Shown here: positions 51,941 through 58,504 of the stretch, one piece after another
Numbering within the stretch: position 1 is the first letter of the stretch
How the letters are laid out: each line of letters opens with the position of its first letter
Assembly: GCA_905200545.1 (NCBI GenBank)
Contig: CAJKKQ010000018.1
Location: 1-58,504, forward strand
Direction of reading: 5' to 3'
From: an uncultured Oscillibacter sp.
GTDB lineage: Bacteria > Bacillota > Clostridia > Oscillospirales > Oscillospiraceae
Length of the DNA: 58,504 bases
The notes under the pieces: generated by a model
Databases searched by the model: none
The model's input: only the letters and a program-made list of their open reading frames with translations
What the model was told of the DNA's origin: nothing
Position numbers and translations under genes: made by a program

Positions 51941-52774
51941 ATGCCCGACAAAATCATGCCCGGTCCTGTGGAGGATCTGCGCGGCATCCGGGAGGCAGTC
52001 TGTATCCATACCCGCAAGATCTACGATTCCTGCCGTGACAAGGACTGCATTGAGGATCTGCGGTTCTATCCCAAGCTCCAGTGCGTGGACATCATCAACC
52101 GCGCCCTGTCCGTCAAGGGAGGCACCGCCCGGCTGCTGTATGTCTATGTGGATGTGGAGCCCGTCAGCTTCAACCGGGGCTTCTTCACCGTGGATATGCG
52201 CTTTTTCTATCATGTGACTCTCCAGGCCTATCTCAGCTGCCCGGCCCCCGTCACCGTGGAGGGCCTGTGCGTCTTCGACAAGCGGGTCATCCTCTTCGGC
52301 AGTGAGGGCAACGCCAAGATCTTCTCCTCTCAGATGCGCACCGGAGAGCCGGACATCCAGCAGCTCAAGCGCACCAACCTTCCCATCGCCGTGGTGGAGG
52401 CCGTGGATCCCATCGTGCTGGACGCCCGGATCATGGATTGCTGCGGCAAGCGGGAGTGCGACTGCGACCTGTGCGAAGTGCCCTCCTTCATCAACGACTG
52501 CTTCGAGGGCGACCTCTCCGGTGGGGACGACAGCCGCCGGATCTATGTCACCTTGGGCCAGTTCTCTATCGTGCGCCTGGAGCGGGACTCCCAGCTGCTG
52601 GTGCCGGTGTACGACTACTGCATGCCCGACAAGGAGTGCTCCTGCGGCGGCGGCAACGAGGATCCCTGCTGCGTCTTCCGCAACATCGCCTTCCCTGTGG
52701 GCGAGTTCTTCCCGCCCAACACCGTCAAGACCCCGGAAAATTACGAGGACGCCAAGTGCTGCTGCTGCAAGTAA
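51941..52774 (+). CDS. Cysteine-rich protein, candidate spore coat component
   Basis: The protein has 277 residues from ATG 51941 (TAGGAGGTATTACC). I count about 21 cysteines, in clusters such as MDCCGKRECDCDLC, KECSC, DPCC and the C-terminal CCCCK. No signal peptide or membrane helix. I recognise no named family. High cysteine content, a SigK-like promoter and position near spoIIIA suggest a late, cross-linked spore-coat or exosporium protein; this is inference. It shares the D-Y-C-x-P-D style with SPOCS proteins only loosely. Confidence 0.6.
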   Translation: MPDKIMPGPVEDLRGIREAVCIHTRKIYDSCRDKDCIEDLRFYPKLQCVDIINRALSVKGGTARLLYVYVDVEPVSFNRGFFTVDMRFFYHVTLQAYLSCPAPVTVEGLCVFDKRVILFGSEGNAKIFSSQMRTGEPDIQQLKRTNLPIAVVEAVDPIVLDARIMDCCGKRECDCDLCEVPSFINDCFEGDLSGGDDSRRIYVTLGQFSIVRLERDSQLLVPVYDYCMPDKECSCGGGNEDPCCVFRNIAFPVGEFFPPNTVKTPENYEDAKCCCCK

Positions 52775-52794
52775 GCACGCCGCGTCAGACAACC

Positions 52795-52825
52795 AAAAGA
52801 GGCCGCCCATCCGGGCGGCCTCTTA
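52795..52825 (-). terminator. Left terminator hairpin of the multi-hairpin element
   Basis: AGAGGCCGCCC, ATCC, GGGCGGCCTCT (11-bp stem). Read on the minus strand it is followed by TTTT; on the plus strand only by TTAGG. So it best ends transcripts coming leftward from the XRE operon. Confidence 0.65.
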
Positions 52826-52987
52826 GGCTGTCTAAAAAAAGGGGGGGGGACTTGCGCGACGGGAGGGAAGATAGTTACGAAAGAAACCCAGGAGGGGTGT
52901 CTTTCGTTTTCAATCATAAGTTTTTTGAACCTTTTAAAGGTTTAAAAAACTTGCTCAGCGTGTCGAAAAAACGTTTTCGACACGCTG
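52826..52987. other. Unexplained run of hairpins between convergent genes
   Basis: This 162-bp stretch has no gene. It starts with homopolymers (7 A then 9 G at 52842-52858) and holds three stems in a row: 52878-52889 with 52895-52906 (12 positions, one mismatch), 52918-52931 with 52939-52952 (14 bp, one G-T pair), and 52955-52969 with 52974-52988 (15 bp, perfect). It is flanked by two near-identical terminator hairpins in inverted orientation. It may be a small mobile-type repeat or a structured RNA. Confidence 0.6.
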
Positions 52988-53018
52988 AGAGGCCGCCCGG
53001 ATGGGTGGCCTCTTTTTT
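52988..53018 (+). terminator. Right terminator hairpin of the multi-hairpin element
   Basis: AGAGGCCGCCC, GGAT, GGGTGGCCTCT then TTTTT. Its sequence is the reverse complement of the left hairpin with one change. It would end plus-strand transcripts from the cysteine-rich gene. Confidence 0.8.
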
Positions 53019-53019
53019 G

Positions 53020-53433
53020 TTACATCTCCCGCTGGTAGCGGACCATGAGCCACAGTTCCAGAACGCATTTGGCCAGGAACACGCCCACCGCCGTCAGCGT
53101 CACCCACAGGGGAGCATCCAGTCCAATGGACACAAACGCCGCCCCCATGACGGCCCACTGGAGCACCTCGCCTGATACCGCCTGGGCCCGGCGGCGGATG
53201 GCCACGTTGCGCTCGTCCTTGGCCTCGATCTCCGCCCGGCGCATGGCGGCGGGGTCTTTCTGGGCCCGGCGGAGTACCATCAGATTAGAGCCGCAATAGC
53301 CCAGGGCACCGGCGCCAACGCCCATCATCGTTCCGCCCACGGAATCGCTGATGCGTCCCTCCAGTACCAGGGAGAGGGCCATCAGGGCAATGCCGCAGAG
53401 CAGGAAGATCCCGTAGAGAACCGATTTTTTCAT
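53020..53433 (-). CDS. Four-helix membrane protein, paralogue of the next gene
   Basis: The protein has 137 residues from ATG 53433 (AAGGAGG site). Two pairs of hydrophobic helices (about 5-24, 30-50, 84-104, 108-128) flank a charged middle with KDERNVAIRRRAQ. It shares this motif and the following LDAPLWVT with the gene at 53447, so the two arose by duplication. The DERN pattern resembles DUF2178-type membrane proteins, which often accompany XRE regulators. Function unknown. Confidence 0.75.
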   Translation of the reverse strand: MKKSVLYGIFLLCGIALMALSLVLEGRISDSVGGTMMGVGAGALGYCGSNLMVLRRAQKDPAAMRRAEIEAKDERNVAIRRRAQAVSGEVLQWAVMGAAFVSIGLDAPLWVTLTAVGVFLAKCVLELWLMVRYQREM

Positions 53434-53446
53434 ATTCTGAACCTCC

Positions 53447-53866
53447 TTACATCTTCCGCCGGAACCAGAGGGTGAAGACACCCGCCAGCAGCACATTGAA
53501 AAAAGCGGTGCCCAGCAGCGCTGCCGTCACCCACCACGGCGCGTCCAGAGCGTTGGATACGGCACCCCCCAAGGCCAGCAGGACTGTGGTGACGTTTCCC
53601 GCCAAAGCCTCCGCCCGGTATCGGATGGCAGTATTGCGCTCGTCGTTTTTCTCTTTTTCCCGCTGTTGGAGCACCGGGTCGGATTCGATCATGCTCTGCC
53701 CCAATAGCCCGCCCACACCTAAGCCGAGGGCGATGCCCCCCAGGGGCGCTAGGATCCGGGAGACGGTGGGCGGCAGGACATTGGCCTGGATGTTCAGCAG
53801 GCCCATCGCTGCCATCAGGACTCCCAGAAACGTCACCAGCAAATACGCCATGGTTTTGCGCTTCAT
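53447..53866 (-). CDS. Four-helix membrane protein with DERN motif
   Basis: The protein has 139 residues. Layout equals the neighbour: two helices, a charged centre with EKNDERNTAIRYRAEAL, then two helices including LDAPWWVT. ATG 53866 overlaps the stop of the XRE regulator gene, so regulator and membrane protein are coupled. Such regulator and membrane pairs are common in Firmicutes; the signal they answer is unknown. Confidence 0.75.
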   Translation of the reverse strand: MKRKTMAYLLVTFLGVLMAAMGLLNIQANVLPPTVSRILAPLGGIALGLGVGGLLGQSMIESDPVLQQREKEKNDERNTAIRYRAEALAGNVTTVLLALGGAVSNALDAPWWVTAALLGTAFFNVLLAGVFTLWFRRKM

Positions 53867-54066
53867 ATCCCATCCTCCTCATAGATGAAAATATCCTCAA
53901 TGGTGAGCCCAAAGTACCGGGCAATCTTGAAGGCCAGCAGAATGGAGGGATTGTAGCGCCCGTTCTCCAGCGACCCGATGGTCTGTCGGGAGACCTCCAG
54001 CGCCGCGGCAAGCTCCTCCTGCCGGATGCCCCGGGCCTTGCGCAGCTCTTCCAACCGGTTTTTCAA
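53863..54066 (-). CDS. XRE-family helix-turn-helix regulator
   Basis: The protein has 67 residues from TTG 54066, behind GGAGGGAGGTGCC. The helix-turn-helix segment is RQEELAAALEVSRQTIGSLENG, followed by YNPSILLAFKIARYFG, as in small Cro/YozG-type regulators. A longer frame to 54153 would read through the promoter and operator and is rejected. The palindrome at the transcription start suggests autoregulation of the operon with the two membrane proteins. Confidence 0.88.
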   Translation of the reverse strand: MKNRLEELRKARGIRQEELAAALEVSRQTIGSLENGRYNPSILLAFKIARYFGLTIEDIFIYEEDGI

Positions 54067-54085
54067 TCCGGCACCTCCCTCCAAA

Positions 54086-54105
54086 ATGGAAAGTTTGCTT
54101 TCCAT
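54086..54105. promoter_or_regulatory. Operator-like palindrome at the XRE operon start
   Basis: ATGGAAAG, TTTG, CTTTCCAT: perfect 8-bp arms. It sits at about +1 to +20 of the minus-strand promoter, a place where bound repressor would block transcription. Confidence 0.65.
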
Positions 54106-54111
54106 ACATGC

Positions 54112-54140
54112 AACATAGCACGGTGTTGGCAAAATGTCAA
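54112..54140 (-). promoter_or_regulatory. SigA-type promoter for the XRE operon
   Basis: On the minus strand: TTGACA, 17 bp, TATGTT with extended TG. Confidence 0.8.
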
Positions 54141-54144
54141 GTAC

Positions 54145-54153
54145 GCTTTCCAT
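54145..54153. promoter_or_regulatory. Second half-site of the XRE operator
   Basis: GCTTTCCAT repeats the right part of the palindrome at 54097-54105 exactly, 48 bp away and just upstream of the -35. Confidence 0.45.
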
Positions 54154-54185
54154 TTTTCCTGCCGGGAAAATGAGGGACAGGCAGG

Positions 54186-54213
54186 CATAACCGGGGACGA
54201 GCCGTCATAGAGT
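54186..54213 (+). promoter_or_regulatory. SigE-like promoter for the spoIIIA operon
   Basis: GCATAACC, 13 bp, CATAGAGT, start codon 27 bp on. In Bacillus spoIIIA is transcribed by mother-cell SigE. The layout equals that at 22866. Confidence 0.6.
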
Positions 54214-54239
54214 GTACAAAACCGGAAGGGGGGAGCGCC

Positions 54240-55145
54240 TTGGACGAGGCGAGAGCGCGTTACAGCGCGGCGGCGGCGGTGCTGCCGCCGGTTTTGCGGC
54301 AGGCGGCCATGACCCTGCCGCCCCGGGAGCAATCCCAGGCAGAGGAGTTCCGGCTCCGGGCGGGACAGGTGATGACGGTGCTGCTGCCCACAGGGGAGTA
54401 TTCCCTGGGGATCCGGGTGGAGCAGGAGATGCTGGAGACGCTGTGGGATCTGGCCACGGACCACTCCCGCTACGCGGCGGCGGAGGCCGCCCGGGCGGGG
54501 TACTTATCGGTGCGGGGCGGGTTTCGGGTGGGCCTGTGCGGCACTGCCATCATGCGGGAGGGCGTGGTAACGGGCCTGCGGGACCTGAGCGCCGTGTCGG
54601 TGCGCATCGGCCGGGAGTGCCGGGGCATCGCGGCGGCGCTGGTGTCCAGTCTCTTTGAACGGGACACCTTCCAGAGCACACTGCTGCTCTCGCCCCCGGG
54701 GGGCGGCAAGACCACGCTTTTGCGGGACCTGGTGCGCTGCCTCTCCGCCGGAGAGGGCTGTCCGCCCCGGCGGGTGGCGCTGGTGGACGAGCGGGGGGAG
54801 GTGGCGGTCACCTGGCGGGGGGTGCCCCAAATGGACGTGGGCCCCCGGACGGACGTGCTGGACGGTTGTCCCAAGGCAGCGGGCATTCCCATGGTGCTGC
54901 GGGCCATGAACCCCCAGGTCATCGCCGTGGACGAGATCACCGTCCGGGAAGACCTGGCCGCCGCCGCCCACGCCGCCGGGTGCGGGGTGGGGCTGCTGGC
55001 TACCATCCACGCCGCCACCGCCCAGGAGCTGACGGAAAAACCCTTGTACCGGGAGCTTCTGGCCCAGGGGGTGTTCCGCCGGTGCGTGCGCATCGAGAAG
55101 GGCCCGGCGGGCCGCCGCTACCGGATGGAGGCCCTGCCATGCTGA
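54240..55145 (+). CDS. spoIIIAA: Stage III sporulation ATPase SpoIIIAA
   Basis: The protein has 301 residues and starts with TTG behind GGAAGGGGGGAG. The Walker A loop SPPGGGKTT and a Walker B VIAVDEIT identify a secretion-type ATPase. It powers or assembles the mother-cell to forespore channel made by SpoIIIAA-AH with SpoIIQ. It overlaps spoIIIAB by 7 bp. Confidence 0.95.
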   Translation: MDEARARYSAAAAVLPPVLRQAAMTLPPREQSQAEEFRLRAGQVMTVLLPTGEYSLGIRVEQEMLETLWDLATDHSRYAAAEAARAGYLSVRGGFRVGLCGTAIMREGVVTGLRDLSAVSVRIGRECRGIAAALVSSLFERDTFQSTLLLSPPGGGKTTLLRDLVRCLSAGEGCPPRRVALVDERGEVAVTWRGVPQMDVGPRTDVLDGCPKAAGIPMVLRAMNPQVIAVDEITVREDLAAAAHAAGCGVGLLATIHAATAQELTEKPLYRELLAQGVFRRCVRIEKGPAGRRYRMEALPC

Positions 55146-55630
55146 AGCTCATGGGGAGTTTTCTGATCCTTGCCGGCGGGGTGCTGGTGCGGCAGCGGTG
55201 TGTGCGGGCCTGGCGGCAGGAGCAGGAGGCCCTTGCCTCTCTGGCAGGGGCCCTGGAGCGCCTTGCGGAGGAGGTGCGGGCCACGGCGCTGCCCTTGCCC
55301 CGGCTTTTGTCCGAAGCGGCGGGGCCCGGAGCCGCCGGTGATTTTTTCCGGGCGGTGCTGACTCGGCTGCGGCGGGAGGAGCCCCTTCCCGGAGCGTGGC
55401 GGCAGGCGGCCCTGGCGCTGTCCCTCTCCCCGGAGGACCGCCGGTCCCTGGCCGGGGCCGGAGAGGGCCTGCGGGGAAGCGAGGAGCAGGTGTGCCGGAG
55501 CCTGGAGGCGGCATCGTCCCAGCTGGAGCGGAGCTTGGAGGACGCCCGGCGGCGGGAGCGGGAGCGGGAGCGGCAGGCCACGGCCCTGAGCTTTTCCGGC
55601 GCGGCGCTGCTGGTGATTTTACTGATTTGA
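55139..55630 (+). CDS. spoIIIAB: Stage III sporulation protein SpoIIIAB
   Basis: The protein has 163 residues. An N-terminal membrane helix (about 3-18) and a C-terminal one (about 147-162) flank a long helical, charged middle rich in Arg and Glu, the layout of SpoIIIAB, which resembles type II secretion GspF-like proteins. ATG 55139 lies inside the end of spoIIIAA. Confidence 0.9.
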   Translation: MLKLMGSFLILAGGVLVRQRCVRAWRQEQEALASLAGALERLAEEVRATALPLPRLLSEAAGPGAAGDFFRAVLTRLRREEPLPGAWRQAALALSLSPEDRRSLAGAGEGLRGSEEQVCRSLEAASSQLERSLEDARRRERERERQATALSFSGAALLVILLI

Positions 55631-55641
55631 GGAGAGAGACC

Positions 55642-55836
55642 ATGGATGTGGATTTGATCTTTCGGATCGCGGCCATCGGGATCCTGGTGGCGGTGCTCAA
55701 CCAACTGCTGGTGCGTTCCGGGCGGGAGGAGCAGGCCATGATGACCACCCTGGCGGGACTGGTGGTGGTGATGATGATGATGGTGCGGGAGATCAGCGAT
55801 CTCTTTGAGCTGATCCGCGTGCTGTTCGGGTTTTAG
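55642..55836 (+). CDS. spoIIIAC: Stage III sporulation protein SpoIIIAC
   Basis: The protein has 64 residues with two membrane helices (about 5-22 and 33-48), matching SpoIIIAC. GAGGAGAGAGACC precedes ATG 55642. The run of six methionine and valine residues around MMMMVREIS is typical. It lies 2 bp before spoIIIAD. Confidence 0.93.
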   Translation: MDVDLIFRIAAIGILVAVLNQLLVRSGREEQAMMTTLAGLVVVMMMMVREISDLFELIRVLFGF

Positions 55837-55838
55837 GT

Positions 55839-56228
55839 ATGGAGCAGGTGCTGCAGGCGGCGGCGCTGTGCGTCACGGCGTCGCTTTTGGCCATGGTGGT
55901 GCGCCGGGGCAGCCCGGAGACGGCGCTGCTGCTGGCCCTGGGCGCGGCGGCGGTGGTGCTGGCGGCTCTGGCGGACCCTCTGGCCCAGGTGCTCGCCTTT
56001 GCGGAGGAGCTGGGACGGCGCAGCGGTATCTCGGAAGAGCTGCTTGCCCCCCTCTACAAGACCGTGGCCATCGCCCTGGTGGTGCGGGTGGGGGGGAGCC
56101 TCTGCCGGGACGCCGGGGAGTCCGCCCTGGGGGCGGTGGTGGAGACGGCGGGGGCGGTGTGCGCCCTGCTGGCGGCGCTGCCATTGATCCAGACGGCATC
56201 GTCTTTACTGTGGGAGCTGATGGAATGA
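55839..56228 (+). CDS. spoIIIAD: Stage III sporulation protein SpoIIIAD
   Basis: The protein has 129 residues with four hydrophobic helices. The segment YKTVAIALVVRVGGSLCRDAGESALG is conserved in SpoIIIAD, which is related to SpoIIIAC. It overlaps spoIIIAE by 4 bp. Confidence 0.92.
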   Translation: MEQVLQAAALCVTASLLAMVVRRGSPETALLLALGAAAVVLAALADPLAQVLAFAEELGRRSGISEELLAPLYKTVAIALVVRVGGSLCRDAGESALGAVVETAGAVCALLAALPLIQTASSLLWELME

Positions 56229-57301
56229 AACGGTGGATCATCTGTTTGGCGGCGGCCCTGGCGGCCCTGACGGTCTTCTCCCGGGCGGCGGAGCTGCCGG
56301 GGGAGCTGACGGACGCCCTGCCGGAGGGCACGGAGGAGATCATTGCACAGACCGACCTCACCGCCTCTGGGGGCCTTGCCCAGGGGGTGGGGAACATCCT
56401 GGAAGAGCTGGGGCAGCAGGTGGGGGACGTGGTGCGCTCCAGAGTGCGGGGGGCGGCGGCGGTGCTGCTAGCGGTGGTGCTGTGCGGCGCGGTGGAGGGG
56501 GCCCTCCCCGGGGGCGGCGGAAAGCTGAATCTCACCGCTATGGCGGGGGCGGTGACCATCACCCTCCTCACCGCCGGGAGCCTCACAAGCCTCATGGGAT
56601 TGGGGGCGGAGACCATCGACTCCCTGGCGGACTTCTCCCACGTGCTGATGCCGGTGCTGGCGGCGGCCACGGCGGCGGCGGGGGCTCTCACCACTGCCAC
56701 GGCCCAGCAGGTGGGGGCGGTGGTGCTGGTGGACGCCCTGCTGCGTCTCATCCAGGAGCTGCTGCTGCCCCTGACGTATCTCTACGTGGGGGTGCTGACG
56801 GCCTCCGCCATGCTGCCCCAGGGGCGGCTGGCCCCTCTGGCGGACGGCATCAAAAAGGCCGTCACCTGGATCCTCACCACGGCGCTTCTGGCCTTCACCT
56901 CCTACCTCTCAGTGGCCAAGGTGATTTCCGGCGCCGCCGACGCCGTGACGGTGAAGATGACCAAGGCCGCCATCTCCGGCGTGGTGCCGGTGGTGGGAGG
57001 CATCATCTCCGAGGCGGCGGAGACGGTGCTGGCCGGGGCGGGGGTACTAAAAAACACCATCGGCCTTGCCGGGACGCTGGCCATTCTGGCGGCCTGCGCC
57101 TATCCCTTCTTGCAGCTGGGGGTGCAGTACCTCCTCTACAAGCTCACGGCGTTCCTCTCCTGCACCATGGGGCCGCCGGAGCTGTGCCGCCTCATCGGCG
57201 GATTGGGAGGGGCCTTCGGGCTGGTGCTGGGGATGACCGGTGCCTGCGCGCTGCTGCTGCTGGTGGCGGTACTCTCCTCCGTGGGGGCGGTGGTGCCATG
57301 A
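56225..57301 (+). CDS. spoIIIAE: Stage III sporulation protein SpoIIIAE
   Basis: The protein has 358 residues. A cleavable signal-like N-terminus (MKRWIICLAAALAALTVFSRA) is followed by about six to seven hydrophobic helices; the family is a polytopic permease-like component of the channel. Conserved parts include VVPVVGGIISEAAETVLAGAG. It overlaps spoIIIAF by 4 bp. Confidence 0.93.
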   Translation: MKRWIICLAAALAALTVFSRAAELPGELTDALPEGTEEIIAQTDLTASGGLAQGVGNILEELGQQVGDVVRSRVRGAAAVLLAVVLCGAVEGALPGGGGKLNLTAMAGAVTITLLTAGSLTSLMGLGAETIDSLADFSHVLMPVLAAATAAAGALTTATAQQVGAVVLVDALLRLIQELLLPLTYLYVGVLTASAMLPQGRLAPLADGIKKAVTWILTTALLAFTSYLSVAKVISGAADAVTVKMTKAAISGVVPVVGGIISEAAETVLAGAGVLKNTIGLAGTLAILAACAYPFLQLGVQYLLYKLTAFLSCTMGPPELCRLIGGLGGAFGLVLGMTGACALLLLVAVLSSVGAVVP

Positions 57302-57777
57302 TGGAATCGCTGCGGACATGGCTTTCTTCCATCGTGGCGGTGACGCTGCTCATTGCCATGGCGGAGTCCTTGGTGCCGGAGGGGACCATGCGGCGGGTGG
57401 CAGGATTTACAGGAGGGCTGGTGCTGCTGCTGGCGCTGGTGCGGCCGGTGCTGGCGGGAGGATTGCCGGATCTGACGCTGGAGACGGAGAAGTGGACGGC
57501 GGCCATTGAAGAGCAGCAGGCATCCCTCTCCCGGCAGGGAGAAGACGCCCTGGCAGCACTCATAGCGGAGCGGACAGCGTCATATATATGGGACAAAGGG
57601 GCCGCCCTGGGGCTGGAGGTCAAGGCCAACGTGGAGACCCGGACGGGGGAGGCGGGGCTTCCGGTGCCCGAGCGCGTAGAGCTGGAGGGGCCCTATTCCA
57701 AAGAGCTGGCGGACTACATCACCCATGAGCTGAACATCCCCCCGGAGAGGCAGGTTTGGAATGAACAGGAAAACTGA
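57298..57777 (+). CDS. spoIIIAF: Stage III sporulation protein SpoIIIAF
   Basis: The protein has 159 residues. Two N-terminal membrane helices (about 8-25 and 33-52) are followed by a soluble ring-building-motif-like domain in the intermembrane space. The start is ATG 57298 or the adjacent ATG 57301. It overlaps spoIIIAG by 17 bp. Confidence 0.9.
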   Translation: MMESLRTWLSSIVAVTLLIAMAESLVPEGTMRRVAGFTGGLVLLLALVRPVLAGGLPDLTLETEKWTAAIEEQQASLSRQGEDALAALIAERTASYIWDKGAALGLEVKANVETRTGEAGLPVPERVELEGPYSKELADYITHELNIPPERQVWNEQEN

Positions 57778-58276
57778 AGGAGTGCAAAGGATATGGGAAC
57801 GGTACAAATGGGCGGTTTTGGTGATCTTGGCGGGCGTCGTGGCGCTGCTATGGCCGAGTGGTGGGACGAAGGAGACCTCCACGGCGCAGAGTACGGCGGT
57901 GGCGGCCCTGGGGGACCCGGAGGCGCTGCAGGAGGAGATGGAGGAGATCCTCTCCCACATCAGCGGCGTGGGGGAGGTTCGGCTTCTGCTGACGGTGGAG
58001 ACGGACGGGGAGCGGCAGCTGGCGGGGAACACGGAAACCTCATACAGCGGCTCTGCCTCCGCGCCGGAGGATTTCTCACGCAGCTGGGAGGCGGTGATGG
58101 CCCAGGACGGCGGGCAGACGCCGGTGGTGACCACCACCCGGTATCCCACGTACCGGGGGGCCCTGGTGGTGTGCCAGGGGGGCGATCAGGCGTCGGTGCG
58201 CCTGGCGGTGACGGAGGCGGTGACGGCTCTGACGGGACTTCCCGCAGACCGCGTGTCCGTGGCAAAATGGCAGTGA
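57761..58276 (+). CDS. spoIIIAG: Stage III sporulation protein SpoIIIAG
   Basis: The protein has 171 residues. One N-terminal membrane helix (about 17-32) is followed by a ring-building motif domain with the conserved GVGEVRLLLTVE and YRGALVVCQGG. SpoIIIAG forms a large ring in the intermembrane space in Bacillus. Confidence 0.93.
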   Translation: MNRKTEGVQRIWERYKWAVLVILAGVVALLWPSGGTKETSTAQSTAVAALGDPEALQEEMEEILSHISGVGEVRLLLTVETDGERQLAGNTETSYSGSASAPEDFSRSWEAVMAQDGGQTPVVTTTRYPTYRGALVVCQGGDQASVRLAVTEAVTALTGLPADRVSVAKWQ

Positions 58277-58299
58277 TTATCTGGAGGAGGAAAACGGGT

Positions 58300-58504
58300 A
58301 TGGCGACAAGATGGAGACGCAATGCGGTGGTGGCCACCATGGCGGTGCTGGTGTGCGCGGCGGTGGCCCTCAACTGGAAGTATTCCGGGGAGCAGGCGGT
58401 GGAGGAGACCGGAACCAAGATCCTGGGGGAGGCCACGCTGGTGTCCGGCCAGGAGACGGACGAGGCCCAGGAGACCCTGGAGGAGGCGGACGTGTACGGC
58501 GGGG
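58300..58504 (+). CDS. spoIIIAH: Stage III sporulation protein SpoIIIAH, 5' part only
   Basis: 68 residues are visible before the window ends. A basic start (MATRWRRNAVV), one membrane helix (about 9-24) and an acidic extracellular start follow. In Bacillus SpoIIIAH binds SpoIIQ across the septum. GGAGGAGGAAAACGGG precedes ATG 58300. Position after spoIIIAG supports the call. Confidence 0.85.
   Translation, partial: MATRWRRNAVVATMAVLVCAAVALNWKYSGEQAVEETGTKILGEATLVSGQETDEAQETLEEADVYGG

Noticed and set aside
54067..54153. N-terminal extension of the XRE regulator
   Set aside because: It would read through the operator and promoter; TTG 54066 with GGAGGGAGG fits the family length.
1..58504. 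CRISPR arrays, IS elements, phage genes, tRNA or rRNA
   Set aside because: No spaced direct repeats, transposase motifs, integrase genes or tRNA-like cloverleaf were seen; reading by eye could miss a divergent tRNA.

Overview
The window is about 58.5 kb of GC-rich, gene-dense chromosome from an anaerobic, endospore-forming, butyrate-producing member of the Clostridia. The best guess is an Oscillospiraceae lineage near Flavonifractor, Intestinimonas or Lawsonibacter. The reasons are a butyryl-CoA:acetate CoA-transferase gene, the spoIIIA operon, a SpoVM peptide, CdaA/CdaR, PrpC/PrkC, HprK, YvcK/WhiA and Firmicutes-type gene order. No phage, IS element, CRISPR array, rRNA or tRNA was seen. Most of the window is core genome.

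Layout. 1-2.1 kb: the 3' end of an S1-domain gene, then a separately promoted CoA-transferase gene preceded by a Rex-like operator. 2.1-5.4 kb: carD, ispD, ispF (MEP isoprenoid pathway), then a DUF3343/cysteine desulfurase pair behind a sporulation-type promoter. 5.5-9.8 kb: cdaA-cdaR (c-di-AMP), an RseC-like protein, and a DUF5685/DnaJ pair. 9.8-22.5 kb: a long syntenic run yicC-remA-gmk-rpoZ-priA-def-fmt-peptidase-rsmB-rlmN-prpC-prkC-rsgA, the same order as in Bacillus subtilis but without coaBC. 22.6-24.5 kb: a small membrane protein, a 24-residue SpoVM and a SPOCS/LysM spore protein.

24.5-32.8 kb is mainly minus strand: homocysteine S-methyltransferase with an AGCS transporter, a hotdog thioesterase, the potABCD polyamine ABC operon and an RluA-family pseudouridine synthase. 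32.9-38.4 kb: two unknown proteins, yceD-rpmF, der-plsY-gpsA, and minus-strand DUF6485 and rpmB genes. 38.5-44.4 kb: hprK-glcK-murB-rapZ-yvcK-whiA, linking carbon-catabolite control, glucose phosphorylation and envelope synthesis. 44.5-49.6 kb: two small cysteine-containing proteins, dnaE and a lipoprotein. 49.7-52.8 kb: small membrane protein, DUF4364, a DUF3048 lipoprotein and a cysteine-rich protein that may belong to the spore coat. 52.8-54.2 kb: an unexplained run of hairpins, then an XRE regulator with two paralogous membrane proteins and clear operator-like repeats. 54.2-58.5 kb: spoIIIAA-AH, with AH cut by the window edge.

The most interesting signals are regulatory or structural: a Rex-like site at the butyrate gene; two nearly identical SigE-like promoters, before spoIIIAA and the SPOCS gene; a SigK-like pair elsewhere; the multi-hairpin element at 52795-53018, which would give overlapping convergent 3' ends; the XRE operators; and a DUF5685 protein with two aspartate-rich motifs like those of squalene/phytoene synthases, translationally coupled to a J-domain protein. 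Promoter and operator calls come from reading motifs by eye and are predictions.
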